Below, piece after piece: positions 1-8,225 of a DNA stretch of 27,730 bases (positions within the stretch are counted from its first letter, which is position 1; the number at the start of each line of letters is the position of its first letter). This DNA is from CAZVBR01 sp964625755. Its GTDB lineage: Bacteria > Patescibacteriota > Minisyncoccia > Phycocordibacterales > XYD1-FULL-46-19. The notes beneath the pieces were generated by a model that ran no database searches, had not been told where the DNA came from, and saw only the letters and a list, made by a program, of their open reading frames with translations. The stretch is taken from contig CAZVBR010000009.1 in assembly GCA_964625755.1 (NCBI GenBank), positions 1-27,730 of the forward strand. Direction: 5' to 3'. Both the position numbers and the translations under genes were made by a program.

Positions 1-22
1 GGGGCTCGGCTGCTCTCCGCCA

Positions 23-46
23 CAAGGGAAATTACAGTTTCCCTTG
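23..46. repeat. 9-bp stem-loop near left edge
   Basis: Positions 23-31 (CAAGGGAAA) are perfectly complementary to 38-46 (TTTCCCTTG), with a six-base loop. It lies just before a larger hairpin and downstream of the coupling-protein gene, which reads leftward. Neither side has a T-run, so it is not a classical intrinsic terminator. It may still act as a transcript end or RNA-stability element for that gene. Confidence 0.5.
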
Positions 47-59
47 ACATCCCTTTGTC

Positions 60-100
60 GCGCATTCATCTCCGCAGCCAAGCTGCGGAGATGAATGCGC
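60..100. repeat. Perfect 19-bp hairpin with 3-base loop
   Basis: Bases 60-78 and 82-100 are exact reverse complements, separated by CAA at 79-81. A perfect 19-bp stem with a minimal loop is far beyond chance. No T-tract follows on either strand. It lies beyond the 3' end of the coupling-protein gene and next to a DnaA box. It could be a terminator without a U-tract, a dispersed palindromic repeat (REP-like), or a structured RNA end. Only the structure itself is directly seen. Confidence 0.75.
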
Positions 101-110
101 TAGATTAAAA

Positions 111-119
111 TGTGGATAA
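111..119 (-). promoter_or_regulatory. Perfect DnaA-box 9-mer
   Basis: TGTGGATAA is the exact reverse complement of the consensus DnaA box TTATCCACA. It is the only perfect match noticed in the window and lies about 24 kb from dnaA, so it is not part of the presumed origin core. A single 9-mer can occur by chance. It may be a DnaA titration or regulatory site, or have no function. Confidence 0.35.
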
Positions 120-167
120 CTAAAAATGACCGGTCTTGACTCAAAATCCAAAAAACAAAACCAAACA

Positions 168-2537
168 TCAATTCCGCAAACGAGCCAGAATGTCTTTTTC
201 AATTTGATTTAGATCTCGGCCGTATGTGAGTCGAGAAAGCTCTTTTACACTTTCTCTCATCTCGGCCGAACCCCTGCCCAAATGTAGAGTTTTAATATTA
301 AAAGGTCGGCTCGGCTCACCATTTATCAATAATTTGATAAGGGCGTTTTGGTTTTCGATTGATATAAGATCGTGCTCGGAAAAGACCGGGCCAAAATGTT
401 TGGTCAACACCTCCGCGTCCGACGCTCCAACCCGAAAAGCGGCCATTGACCCGACATTCCCGAATACTGATTCTCGTATCTCATCGGTTAACTGACCAAT
501 GAATTGATGGGCCAAGGTTAAATTAAGTTTGTACTTTCTGGCTTCGGCCAAAATAACCGAGATCGAATCCGTGGTAAAGTTTTGAAACTCGTCGATGTAA
601 AGAAAGAAGTCGCGCCGGTCATCTTCCGGAATATCAGTTCGAGACAGGGCGGACAAAAGCAGGCGTCCGGTGATTATCATACCCAGCAGACCGGCATTAA
701 TATCTCCGATCCGGCCTTTCGATAAATTAACCAGAATTATCTTGCCTTGATCCATGGCGGATCGAAAGTTAAAAGCTGATCTGGTTTGGCCGATTATCGG
801 TCTCATGTAATCATTGGCGATAAAATTCCCGAACTTAGACGTTATGTAAGGGGAGATATTAGCCAAACTTTGCTCGCCGGTGGTTTTTGCCGCCTCTTTT
901 TCCCAAAAATCAACCACTGACGGATTAACGATCCGGGCTAATTTTCTTTCCCGGAAATTATCATCCGTAAACACTCTCGGTACTTCCATCAAAGTAGCCG
1001 GTTCGTTTTTTGAGTCCTCCATCAACAACATTAAAGCATTCCTCATGTACTGCTCAAACACCGGACCCATGGTCTCGCTGGAAAAAAGGCGATTAAAAAT
1101 AGACTGGATCTCATTGACGATAAAGGTCTTCTCTTCCGGCCGAGACGGGTCATATTCCAACATATTTAACCCCAAAGGCCGGGTAATATCTCCGGGGTTA
1201 AAGACTATCACATCTTCGGCTCGAGAGGCCGGGACCACCTCGAGGACTTTATCTACCAGATCACCGTGAGGGTCGATCAAACACAGACCGTGACCGGATT
1301 TAATATCTTGGGACGCCAAATTCAACATAGCATAAGATTTACCGGTTCCGGTTTGACCAATAACATACAAATGCCGGCGACGATCTTCGGTGGTCATTTT
1401 AACTGTTCGTCTTTGCCCCCGAAAAACACTCTCTCCCAACACCGTCCCTTCCGCCGGCAAATTGCCGGGCGGGGACGCTTCTTTAGTCTGCAACCACTTT
1501 ACCCGGGGAATATCGGTGGTTTGGGTCGGCAAATGCCACACCCCGGCCAACTCCTCGGAGTTAAGCAATAAGGTATGACTGCGGTCAAAATTTCGAAATA
1601 TATAATGCCAGATCAGATCCCGAAATGACCTTCTCCCGGCTCGAACCAATTTAAAACCATTACGCCGAGGGGCGGAAAACTGACCAAAAGACCCAGCCAG
1701 AGACAGAAAAAGGTCCTCAGCCCGGTTTTGATCCTTAGCCGAAGTGATCAACCGAATATTGGTTAACCACAAAGGTTTTTCTGTTTTTTTCTGAACGGCT
1801 TTTATTAATTCCTCGTCTATACTCCGGTCTGTCTGGTCTTTTTTGTCTTTACTTTTTCCCGACAAATCGCCGACCAACTTATCAACCGACCAATCCGAAG
1901 CGGTCGCCTCGGTCAATTTACAACCCTTTTTCAGTTTCTCGATCGCTTGCTGGATATTGTTTTTTATTTTTTTAGGTGCCGGGTTGATCACTACCTGCAA
2001 AGCCGCCCCGTCTCCCTCTTCTTCCAGTTTTGACAAAGTGCTGACTATCGGAGCAAAAGTATCCACTTCCGCCTCTCGATAAGTTCTAATTGGCAACACT
2101 TTAGAGTCGGTTAATTTCAGTCGCCCGGCCACTGTCGACCCGGTCTGATTAAAAATTGTGTATTCTCCGGTTTGATCAACTTGGGATTCCGGAAAAAGAC
2201 CTTGGATCTGTTCGGCAACAAAATCAGCCGAAGAGCGAGGTACTGTCACATAAAAAAAGATGTCGCTCCCGGTGTTGTGAACCGCCACCTCAAACACCAC
2301 CGGTCGACCGATCGAAGTTAAAGCATTGAATAACTGTTCAGTTTTTGATATTTCATGCAAAAAATCCTTCTCCTTGTCTTTGGCCGAAAACTGCGGGATC
2401 TTGACCAACAAAACCCGACGGTCAAGCTCTTTTAGTCTATTTTTTCGTCTGACCTGAGCCCAGACAAACCACCCCAAGGCCAACCCCAAAGCCAAAAAAG
2501 CCACCCCTAATCCGAACCAAAATTGATCTTCGATCAT
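168..2537 (-). CDS. VirD4/TraD-like type IV secretion coupling ATPase
   Basis: Membrane-anchored hexameric ATPase of the coupling-protein type, which brings DNA or protein substrate to a type IV secretion channel. One hydrophobic segment lies near the N-terminus (about residues 5-29). A mixed domain with two lysine-rich stretches follows, then the RecA-like motor. Walker A is GQTGTGKS (about 394-401), followed by LIDPHGDL. Walker B is FFLYIDEFQNF, with Asp-Glu at about 649-650. The AHQF region is a likely sensor. The 789-residue length suits the large TraD-like members of candidate-phyla bacteria. Start: ATG at 2537 is preferred because it has the TATG context common here. A GTG at 2546 overlapping the upstream stop would add three residues. 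It forms a two-gene operon with the upstream coiled-coil gene. No relaxase is nearby, so the substrate is unknown. Confidence 0.85.
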   Translation of the reverse strand: MIEDQFWFGLGVAFLALGLALGWFVWAQVRRKNRLKELDRRVLLVKIPQFSAKDKEKDFLHEISKTEQLFNALTSIGRPVVFEVAVHNTGSDIFFYVTVPRSSADFVAEQIQGLFPESQVDQTGEYTIFNQTGSTVAGRLKLTDSKVLPIRTYREAEVDTFAPIVSTLSKLEEEGDGAALQVVINPAPKKIKNNIQQAIEKLKKGCKLTEATASDWSVDKLVGDLSGKSKDKKDQTDRSIDEELIKAVQKKTEKPLWLTNIRLITSAKDQNRAEDLFLSLAGSFGQFSAPRRNGFKLVRAGRRSFRDLIWHYIFRNFDRSHTLLLNSEELAGVWHLPTQTTDIPRVKWLQTKEASPPGNLPAEGTVLGESVFRGQRRTVKMTTEDRRRHLYVIGQTGTGKSYAMLNLASQDIKSGHGLCLIDPHGDLVDKVLEVVPASRAEDVIVFNPGDITRPLGLNMLEYDPSRPEEKTFIVNEIQSIFNRLFSSETMGPVFEQYMRNALMLLMEDSKNEPATLMEVPRVFTDDNFRERKLARIVNPSVVDFWEKEAAKTTGEQSLANISPYITSKFGNFIANDYMRPIIGQTRSAFNFRSAMDQGKIILVNLSKGRIGDINAGLLGMIITGRLLLSALSRTDIPEDDRRDFFLYIDEFQNFTTDSISVILAEARKYKLNLTLAHQFIGQLTDEIRESVFGNVGSMAAFRVGASDAEVLTKHFGPVFSEHDLISIENQNALIKLLINGEPSRPFNIKTLHLGRGSAEMRESVKELSRLTYGRDLNQIEKDILARLRN

Positions 2538-2542
2538 AAATA

Positions 2543-3004
2543 TCACTTAACCAAACCCCGGTCTTTAAGTTCTTGATATAAAACCTCGACCAAGACATCA
2601 TGAAAGGCGTCAATAACTATCGGTCGATTCACTTTTCGGGCCGCCCTAAAAACTTGGTCCAAATTTTTCCGAAACATCAAATTAACCAAATTTTCCACTT
2701 CATTTTTCACGGCCTCGTCTAAGTTGTCCCAGTAAGAAACGCCGGTAAAATCCATACCTCGAAACCCACCTTGAGATTCAAAGTCCCGTTCTTCGGATTC
2801 CTGCTCTTTGGTGTTTTGATCTTCTTCGATCTCGATCGATCTTTGTTTCTCGGTCAAGGCCTGACGCAAAACCTCTTTATCATCAACCTCCGGACTAATA
2901 ACCCCTTGCTCTTTTTCCAGTTCTTTTCTTTTTCTTTCGATCTGACGAGACAGATCGGCGATCTCTAACTCCAGTTTATTGTTTTGATCAATATTTTCAG
3001 GCAT
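2543..3004 (-). CDS. Small coiled-coil protein next to the coupling ATPase
   Basis: A 153-residue protein with no signal peptide or membrane segment. Residues about 8-75 are highly charged (Glu, Lys, Arg, Gln) with regular hydrophobics, as in a coiled coil. The C-terminal half (about 90-153) looks like a compact helical domain with a hydrophobic face (VENLVNLMF, IDAFHDVLVEVLYQEL). I do not recognise a named family. Its stop lies at the start of the coupling-protein gene, so the two are very likely co-transcribed and translationally coupled. It may be an adaptor or substrate-recruiting partner of the ATPase, but this rests on position only. The start is ATG at 3004 in an AT-rich context without a Shine-Dalgarno sequence. 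Confidence 0.7.
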   Translation of the reverse strand: MPENIDQNNKLELEIADLSRQIERKRKELEKEQGVISPEVDDKEVLRQALTEKQRSIEIEEDQNTKEQESEERDFESQGGFRGMDFTGVSYWDNLDEAVKNEVENLVNLMFRKNLDQVFRAARKVNRPIVIDAFHDVLVEVLYQELKDRGLVK

Positions 3005-3063
3005 AATAATATAAAATAAAGGTTAATCTATATTTATTATAAACTAAATAAAAGATAAACAAA
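3005..3063. promoter_or_regulatory. AT-rich divergent promoter region
   Basis: This 59-bp gap separates two divergent genes and is almost entirely A and T. On the minus strand a perfect TATAAT occupies 3041-3036, with TTTGTT at 3063-3058 (16-bp spacer) as a weak -35. That would give a leader of about 25 bases for the 3004 gene. On the plus strand TATAAA at 3038-3043 could serve the 3064 gene, so the two -10 elements overlap. No ribosome-binding site is visible on either side. Confidence 0.45.
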
Positions 3064-3780
3064 ATGACACTGGAAAAGGGCCCCCTCGAACCAAAAAAAG
3101 AAACATCGACTGATCCGGTGAAGGAAAAATCGATCCTGACGGAAGATGAGGGGGTTTTTGTGCCTGAGCTAACCAAGACCCAACAGTTAACGCAAGAAAT
3201 CCGGTATGCTGAGTCCTGGGAAGAGGTTATAGAGATAATAAAAGAGCAAGACAAAATAGAAGCAAAAGACGGCTCTCAAATACCTGCAAATGATGCCTTA
3301 GAATATATCGAAGATAGATATTATAATGTTTTCAAAAAAGACATGATGGTCGCTTTAGCCGAGCAGGCAAGAAAGGAAACCATCAGAGAATCCATCGAAA
3401 GAAATAAAATGGACGAATCTCTATTTAACTGGGAGGTGGGGGATAAATTCAGAAGCACCCTGCCTAATCGAGGCATAGACACTGAATTTACTTTTTTGGG
3501 CTTTGAAGATGACAACAGATACAAGGGGGGCCGATACGCTTTGCTTGAATTTGCCAACCCCGACAAATCCAAATTCGGAGAAAAAGACATCGTCACAGAA
3601 AAAGTATCCTTGTATAAACTCTATAAACTTATGCCCTATATGGAATTTCTAAACCAAGAAACCGAAGAAGAGTCTGAAACCAAACCGGAAAACGAAAACC
3701 CGGCCCCTCAAAAAACCGGTGGTTTTTGGTCCGGATTAAAGAACTTAGGCAATCGTTTCAAAAATCGCTTTTGGAAATGA
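3064..3780 (+). CDS. Hypothetical acidic protein with positively charged C-terminal tail
   Basis: A 238-residue protein of unknown function. The first 35 residues are polar and probably disordered. Residues about 38-80 form an amphipathic helical segment (YAESWEEVIEIIKEQ, then DALEYIEDRYY). The middle (about 125-195) begins EVGDKFRSTLP and looks like a small beta-rich fold. A Glu/Pro-rich linker follows, and the last 20 residues are aromatic and basic (GGFWSGLKNLGNRFKNRFWK), which could bind membrane or nucleic acid. There is no signal peptide. It is divergent from the coupling-protein operon and 53 bp ahead of the helicase gene, so it may be co-transcribed with the helicase. Nothing in the sequence gives a function. 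Confidence 0.65.
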   Translation: MTLEKGPLEPKKETSTDPVKEKSILTEDEGVFVPELTKTQQLTQEIRYAESWEEVIEIIKEQDKIEAKDGSQIPANDALEYIEDRYYNVFKKDMMVALAEQARKETIRESIERNKMDESLFNWEVGDKFRSTLPNRGIDTEFTFLGFEDDNRYKGGRYALLEFANPDKSKFGEKDIVTEKVSLYKLYKLMPYMEFLNQETEEESETKPENENPAPQKTGGFWSGLKNLGNRFKNRFWK

Positions 3781-3833
3781 TCCCAACATAAAGATCAAAT
3801 AAACCTAAAACCGATAAAGGTAATTTATTATTT

Positions 3834-5735
3834 ATGCTCCACCGCTCAAACCTCAACCCCGACCAAAAATTAGCCGTCGAGTCGACCACCGGACCTCTTT
3901 TGATCATCGCCGGGGCCGGGGCCGGGAAAACCAAAACTCTTATCAGCCGAATCGAGCACCTGATCGCCGAGGGTGTTCCATCGGAACAGATCTTGGCCAT
4001 AACTTTCACCAACAAAGCCGCCGGGGAAATGAGGGACCGGCTAAATCAGACCTTAAGATCATCCGGGGTCATCAATCAAGTCACTACCGCCACTTTTCAC
4101 GGTTTAGGGGTGAGGATCCTGCGTCAGTACGGCCACCGAATGAACTTACCTGATTTTTTTACCATCCTGGACCGGGAAGCAGCTTTGTCCCACATAAAAT
4201 CGGCCATAAAAGAATTGGGGCTTGACCCCAAAGAATGGCCTCCAAGACGCTTCTTGCATTTCATTTCTCGCCAAAAAAACAAAGGGTATCACGACAGCCG
4301 GGAGTTACCCGAGGAAACCGGGGGTTACTTCTCCGCCCAAGCCCGGACGGTGTGGTCTTTATACCAAAAGAACACCGCGGCTGAAAATTCTCTGGATTTT
4401 GACGACATCCTGATCAAAACCCTGGTCTTACTCAAAAACCACCCGGATGTCGCCCAAACCCTTCAAAACCGATGGAGGTATCTTCATATTGACGAGTATC
4501 AGGACACCAATGACGTTCAGTACGAATTATCAAAGTTGATAACCGGGCCCGAGAAGAATATCTGCATCATCGGGGACCAAGATCAGTCTATTTATGGTTG
4601 GCGAGGAGCAAACTCGACCAATATTAACCGTTTTGAACAGGATTTCCCAGAAACCCGGACCGTTATCTTAAAAGACAACTACCGCTCCACAAAAACGATC
4701 CTGAAAGCCGCCAATTTGATCATTGAAAAGAATCAAAACCGAAAAGAAAAAGAACTGCGCGCCAACAAACAAGACGATCAACCGATCACATTCTACTGTG
4801 CACTGGATGAAAAAGACGAGGCCCGGTGGGCGGCCAGGGAAATAAAAAAAATGATCGACCAAGGACACCCGCCGGACGAAATCGCGATCCTATACCGAGC
4901 CAATTTCCAATCCCGAGTCCTCGAAGAAGCCTGTCTATTACTCGATATACCGTATCAGGTGGTCGGAGTTAGATTCTTCCAAAGAAAAGAGATCAAAGAT
5001 CTATTGTCTTTTGTTCAGGCCGCTTTGATCGAAAACGACTGGTCAAGCCGGAAAAGGGCCAGTAAAGCCATCCCTTGCGGAATAGGGGAGGTGACATTCA
5101 ACAAATGGTCCTCCGGTCACGCCGAAAAACTGCCCACTCGAACCCGGAAAAAAGTTTTTGAACTGGAAGAGAAATTCTCTCAGATCAAGCAGTTGGTCCC
5201 TAACCACCCACCGGCCGAGGTTTTAAGGCAAGCCTTGGTTATAAGCGGCCTAAAAGACCATCTTGAGTTAGGGGACGATGAAGACCGCGATCGCTTGGCA
5301 AATTTATGGGAACTTATTAATTTGGCCGAAAATTACTCGGAAACCGGACCGGACGCCTTGGCCGAACTGTTGGCCGAAGCCGCTCTGGCCTCAGATCAGG
5401 ACGAATTAAAAAAAGACCGGACCGGAGTTAAACTAATGACTGTTCACGCCGCCAAGGGGCTTGAATTTCAAACCGTTTTTGTGGTGGGGTTGGAAGAGGG
5501 GATATTTCCGTATCAACACCAAAACCAGGCCGAGAGTGAGCCCCGAGATGAAGAAGAAGAGCGCCGACTGTTTTATGTAGCCCTAACCAGAGCCAAAACT
5601 AAATTATTTCTTTCTTACGCCGAACGCCGGATGGTATTCGGTCAAAGCGACTTTAGTCTGCCGTCTTCTTACCTGACCGACTTAAACAGTATGATAAACA
5701 TTTCCTCCGAAGAACCCACTTTCTTTTATGACTAA
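3834..5735 (+). CDS. pcrA: UvrD/PcrA-type superfamily 1A DNA helicase
   Basis: ATP-dependent 3'-5' DNA helicase, acting in excision repair and in clearing proteins from DNA. All the family motifs are present in order: Walker A GAGAGKT (27-33), FTNKAAGEM, TFHGLG, the DEYQD motif (220-224), GDQDQSIYGWRGA, DNYRST, LMTVHAAKGLEF, and EEERRLFYVALTRAK. At 633 residues it is roughly 90-100 shorter than typical UvrD or PcrA proteins. It stops soon after motif VI and lacks the C-terminal extension that in PcrA carries the RNA-polymerase-binding Tudor-like domain. This shortening is visible directly; its consequence is inferred. The stop overlaps the rsmA start by eight bases, so the two are coupled. 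The uvrD/pcrA distinction cannot be settled from sequence alone. Confidence 0.93.
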   Translation: MLHRSNLNPDQKLAVESTTGPLLIIAGAGAGKTKTLISRIEHLIAEGVPSEQILAITFTNKAAGEMRDRLNQTLRSSGVINQVTTATFHGLGVRILRQYGHRMNLPDFFTILDREAALSHIKSAIKELGLDPKEWPPRRFLHFISRQKNKGYHDSRELPEETGGYFSAQARTVWSLYQKNTAAENSLDFDDILIKTLVLLKNHPDVAQTLQNRWRYLHIDEYQDTNDVQYELSKLITGPEKNICIIGDQDQSIYGWRGANSTNINRFEQDFPETRTVILKDNYRSTKTILKAANLIIEKNQNRKEKELRANKQDDQPITFYCALDEKDEARWAAREIKKMIDQGHPPDEIAILYRANFQSRVLEEACLLLDIPYQVVGVRFFQRKEIKDLLSFVQAALIENDWSSRKRASKAIPCGIGEVTFNKWSSGHAEKLPTRTRKKVFELEEKFSQIKQLVPNHPPAEVLRQALVISGLKDHLELGDDEDRDRLANLWELINLAENYSETGPDALAELLAEAALASDQDELKKDRTGVKLMTVHAAKGLEFQTVFVVGLEEGIFPYQHQNQAESEPRDEEEERRLFYVALTRAKTKLFLSYAERRMVFGQSDFSLPSSYLTDLNSMINISSEEPTFFYD

Positions 5736-6534
5736 CCCCAAAAAAAGTCTTGGCCAACACTGGCTGACCAATCAATACTGGCTTGAAAAAATGGCCGAAG
5801 CCGCCGAGATCGAACCGCAAGATACGGTTCTTGAGATCGGACCCGGTCAAGGGACCTTAACCGACACCTTACTCAAAAAACCCGGGCGGGTAGTGGCGAT
5901 AGAAAAAGACCATCGATTGATCCCGGTTTTAAAAGAAAAATTCGCCTCAGAACTAAACCGCGGACAACTAAAACTGATCTCGGGCGACATTCTTGATCTT
6001 AACCCCAAAGAGCTCGGTACTTCCGACCTAAAAGTGGTCGCCAACATCCCTTACTATCTTACCGGGAAGATCTTGTCCGGACTTTTATCCGGAGACCCTA
6101 AACCAAAGACCATGGTCTTAATGATCCAAAAAGAGGTTGCTCGGAGGTGTCTCGGAGAACCGGCAACCAAAAACAAACCCGCCCAAAATAATCTGCTCAG
6201 TATAAGTATTTCAGCTTATGGGCAAATAAAGTACCTGGCCACCGTCAAACGGGGTAATTTCTCTCCGCCTCCCAAAATCGACTCGGCTATAATCAAAATA
6301 GATCATATCGATCGCCAAAAATTCGTCTCATCCGGGGTGCCTGAAGACCTTTTTTTCCAAACCCTAAAAACCGGTTTCGGGCAAAAAAGAAAATTGTTAA
6401 GTAAAAATCTAGCCTGCCCTCCTGAGGTTTTAAGCGAGTGCGCGATCCCCGAAAAAGCCCGAGCCGAAAATTTATCTCTTGAAGAATGGTTTTTATTGGC
6501 CAAAAAATTAAATGACTTTCAAAATAAAAAATAA
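5728..6534 (+). CDS. rsmA: 16S rRNA dimethyladenosine transferase RsmA (KsgA)
   Basis: Uses S-adenosylmethionine to dimethylate two adjacent adenosines in the 3' terminal helix of 16S rRNA during small-subunit maturation. The SAM-binding motif VLEIGPGQGTL is at about 34-44, the catalytic NIPY motif at 106-109 (VVANIPYYLTG), and the C-terminal helical part has the usual FGQKRK element. The N-terminal motif is GQHWL where many family members have GQNFL. The 268-residue length is normal. The ATG at 5728 lies inside the last codons of the helicase gene, and the 3' end overlaps the next gene by 23 bases. The three genes are therefore one transcription unit. There is no Shine-Dalgarno sequence; translation probably depends on coupling. 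Confidence 0.95.
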   Translation: MTNPKKSLGQHWLTNQYWLEKMAEAAEIEPQDTVLEIGPGQGTLTDTLLKKPGRVVAIEKDHRLIPVLKEKFASELNRGQLKLISGDILDLNPKELGTSDLKVVANIPYYLTGKILSGLLSGDPKPKTMVLMIQKEVARRCLGEPATKNKPAQNNLLSISISAYGQIKYLATVKRGNFSPPPKIDSAIIKIDHIDRQKFVSSGVPEDLFFQTLKTGFGQKRKLLSKNLACPPEVLSECAIPEKARAENLSLEEWFLLAKKLNDFQNKK

Positions 6535-7042
6535 GGGGATCAAAACCCTTCTTATAGCCTTAGTCATCCTTGTTTTAGGGGGATCTGTTTGGTTTTTTGG
6601 TTACCGGGTCTTTTTTGACCACCCCGAAAACCAAAGCCCTCAGGTAAATCTAGAATCAGAGACATTTCTCTTAAACAGACAGGAGCTGGAACTTTGGCTT
6701 GCGATCAGACCGAGAGAAAAACAGCTCGGCTTAGGTGGTTTGGAAGAATTACCCCCCAACCACGGAATGCTTTTTGTATTTTCCGAACCCGGTTACCACC
6801 GGATCTGGATGAAAGATATGAACTTTCCGATTGACATAATCTGGCTTGACTCGAAAAAGAAAATCACTGAAATAAAGCCCGATATCACCCCGGACACCTA
6901 CCCAAAATCATTTAAACCTCAACAACCGGCCAAATACATCCTGGAACTGCCGGCCGGGTGGAGTAAAACTCACAACCTAAAACCAAACGATGCTCTTCTT
7001 TTAAAACCCGAGAATGGTAGGGATATTTCTGATCAAGATTAA
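6512..7042 (+). CDS. Membrane-anchored DUF192 protein
   Basis: A 176-residue protein with one N-terminal membrane segment (about 11-30), followed by an extracytoplasmic DUF192 domain (about 48-165). Family hallmarks are present: RPREKQLGLGGLEELP, MLFVFSEPG, the central HRIWMKDMNFPIDIIWLD (about 96-113), and AKYILELPAGW. The biochemical role of DUF192 is not established. The start lies within rsmA (23-base overlap), so it is the last gene of the helicase-rsmA unit. Its stop codon shares the bases TTAA with the stop of the convergent gene on the other strand, which leaves no room for an intergenic terminator. Confidence 0.85.
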   Translation: MTFKIKNKGIKTLLIALVILVLGGSVWFFGYRVFFDHPENQSPQVNLESETFLLNRQELELWLAIRPREKQLGLGGLEELPPNHGMLFVFSEPGYHRIWMKDMNFPIDIIWLDSKKKITEIKPDITPDTYPKSFKPQQPAKYILELPAGWSKTHNLKPNDALLLKPENGRDISDQD

Positions 7043-7386
7043 AAGGAAGTCCCGACCATTCTGATCATCGGGGCGGTAAAAGCAACAGTCGGGGAAACCG
7101 AGATCACGCACACATCTATCCCCATAGTGGTCCCTAAAACATTCGGACCGGGCCGAAAAACTTGTCCGTAATCATATAAACGACTCACCCCGGGCCGGTA
7201 AATAACATTAACCGGGCCGGCCACCGGAGCGATCGTTAAATACCAATTACCGGAATAAGGGCAAGGGATAGACATCACAATTCGACCCCCAAACGGTATT
7301 TGCCCGTGAGCTAACCCCGGGGAAAAAACCAATCCGACCAATAAACAAGTTAAAATCCAAAGGATTTTCGTCTTTTTTCTTATCAT
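7039..7386 (-). CDS. Small exported protein, function unknown
   Basis: A 115-residue protein with a clear signal peptide: basic start (MIRKKTK), hydrophobic core (ILWILTCLLVGLVF), and a probable cleavage site after GLAHG near residue 28. The mature part is short and rich in Gly, Pro, Val and Ile, with FGGRIVMSIPCPYSGNW near its start and a second cysteine in GIDVCVIS. The two cysteines could form a disulfide. From memory, small secreted proteins of this pattern next to peptidoglycan-binding/IPT genes recur in candidate-phyla genomes, but I cannot verify this. Its ATG overlaps the stop of the upstream gene by four bases (ATGA), so the two are translated together. Confidence 0.7.
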   Translation of the reverse strand: MIRKKTKILWILTCLLVGLVFSPGLAHGQIPFGGRIVMSIPCPYSGNWYLTIAPVAGPVNVIYRPGVSRLYDYGQVFRPGPNVLGTTMGIDVCVISVSPTVAFTAPMIRMVGTSF

Positions 7387-8207
7387 ATTACCAGATCAAA
7401 TATTAACCTATTACTCACCCCTTGACCATTATTGACATATATCCAGACCGGGGATGAAAACGATCTGTCTGAGGTATTTTCCGTCTCAAGCTCCGGCAGT
7501 TTGAATTCCAAACTTTTACCATCTAAAGAAGGTACGTCTTGAAAAACCTTGATCCCGGTGTAAACAATATTGCCTTCTTCGGCGAAATCCTCCCCAAAGA
7601 TCTTAACCTTATCGCCCGGTGAACCGCTTTTGGGCTCCAAACTATCAAGGGTGGCCGAACCAGGCCCGGTTTCTTTTTCTTCGATCTCAAGATCGACCGC
7701 AGAAGACAAGGACTCTAAGTCTTCTTGTTCGGTCAAATTTTCTTTTTGGTCCTTTTCATCGGCCCCGAGGTCTTCACTTAGACTTTTCTTTAATACAGGT
7801 GGGGGCTCAAAAACCGGATCTTCTCTCCCTTCTTCCGACACACTCGAATCAGATTTTATTTGGTTATTTAAGAATTTACGAGTTTGAGGTCCGACCACTC
7901 CGGTTCCTTGAGTTAACCCCACGGGATAGAGGATCTCCTCGGCATAAATATTCTGAAACCTGATTACCGCCTGGCGAGTCAGAGATCCGAAATATTCTGT
8001 TTCTTTCCCCGGCGACCCGGGGCCACTACCGGCCAATCTGGTTTTGGGATCTTGATTTAAGTACTCTTGTAAACGTTTAACATCTGCCCCTTGATCGTTT
8101 ATCGAAAGATCCGACAACCAAGGCAGGAGCTCGGCCGAAAGGATCCTCGGCCCAGCAAAAACAAACACCGAAAACACTAAAAATACAAAAAATACCTTAG
8201 AGAACAT
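7383..8207 (-). CDS. Exported protein with peptidoglycan-binding and IPT/TIG domains
   Basis: A 274-residue exported protein. A signal peptide (about 1-24) is followed by a peptidoglycan-binding domain of the PF01471 type at about 33-120, with INDQGADVKRLQEYLN and FGSLTRQAVIRFQ. A long acidic, probably disordered linker runs from about 122 to 185. The C-terminal IPT/TIG immunoglobulin-like domain contains LEPKSGSPGDKVKIFGEDF (from about residue 188) and ends at a final hydrophobic strand. The role is probably cell-wall attachment plus surface display. Start: ATG at 8207 is preferred. A TTG at 8225 would add six non-signal-like residues and overlap the -10 element. It forms an operon with the small exported gene downstream. 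Confidence 0.8.
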   Translation of the reverse strand: MFSKVFFVFLVFSVFVFAGPRILSAELLPWLSDLSINDQGADVKRLQEYLNQDPKTRLAGSGPGSPGKETEYFGSLTRQAVIRFQNIYAEEILYPVGLTQGTGVVGPQTRKFLNNQIKSDSSVSEEGREDPVFEPPPVLKKSLSEDLGADEKDQKENLTEQEDLESLSSAVDLEIEEKETGPGSATLDSLEPKSGSPGDKVKIFGEDFAEEGNIVYTGIKVFQDVPSLDGKSLEFKLPELETENTSDRSFSSPVWIYVNNGQGVSNRLIFDLVI

Positions 8208-8213
8208 ACTGTC

Positions 8214-8222
8214 AGTATAACA
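8214..8222 (-). promoter_or_regulatory. Extended -10 promoter, near-leaderless
   Basis: On the minus strand, TGTTATACT at 8222-8214 is an extended -10 element (TGn plus TATACT). Only six bases separate it from the ATG at 8207, so transcription would begin at or next to the start codon. No convincing -35 is present, as is usual for extended -10 promoters. Confidence 0.5.
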
Positions 8223-8225
8223 CAA

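Noticed and set aside
23..100. Hairpins as classical intrinsic terminators.
   Set aside because: No T-run follows either stem on either strand, so only a structural repeat is called.
1..108. Open reading frame tail of 35 codons entering from the left edge on the plus strand, ending TAA at 106-108.
   Set aside because: It would put the perfect 19-bp hairpin inside coding sequence, no family is recognisable, and 35 open codons are not rare by chance. It could still be the end of a convergent gene, but I cannot support it.
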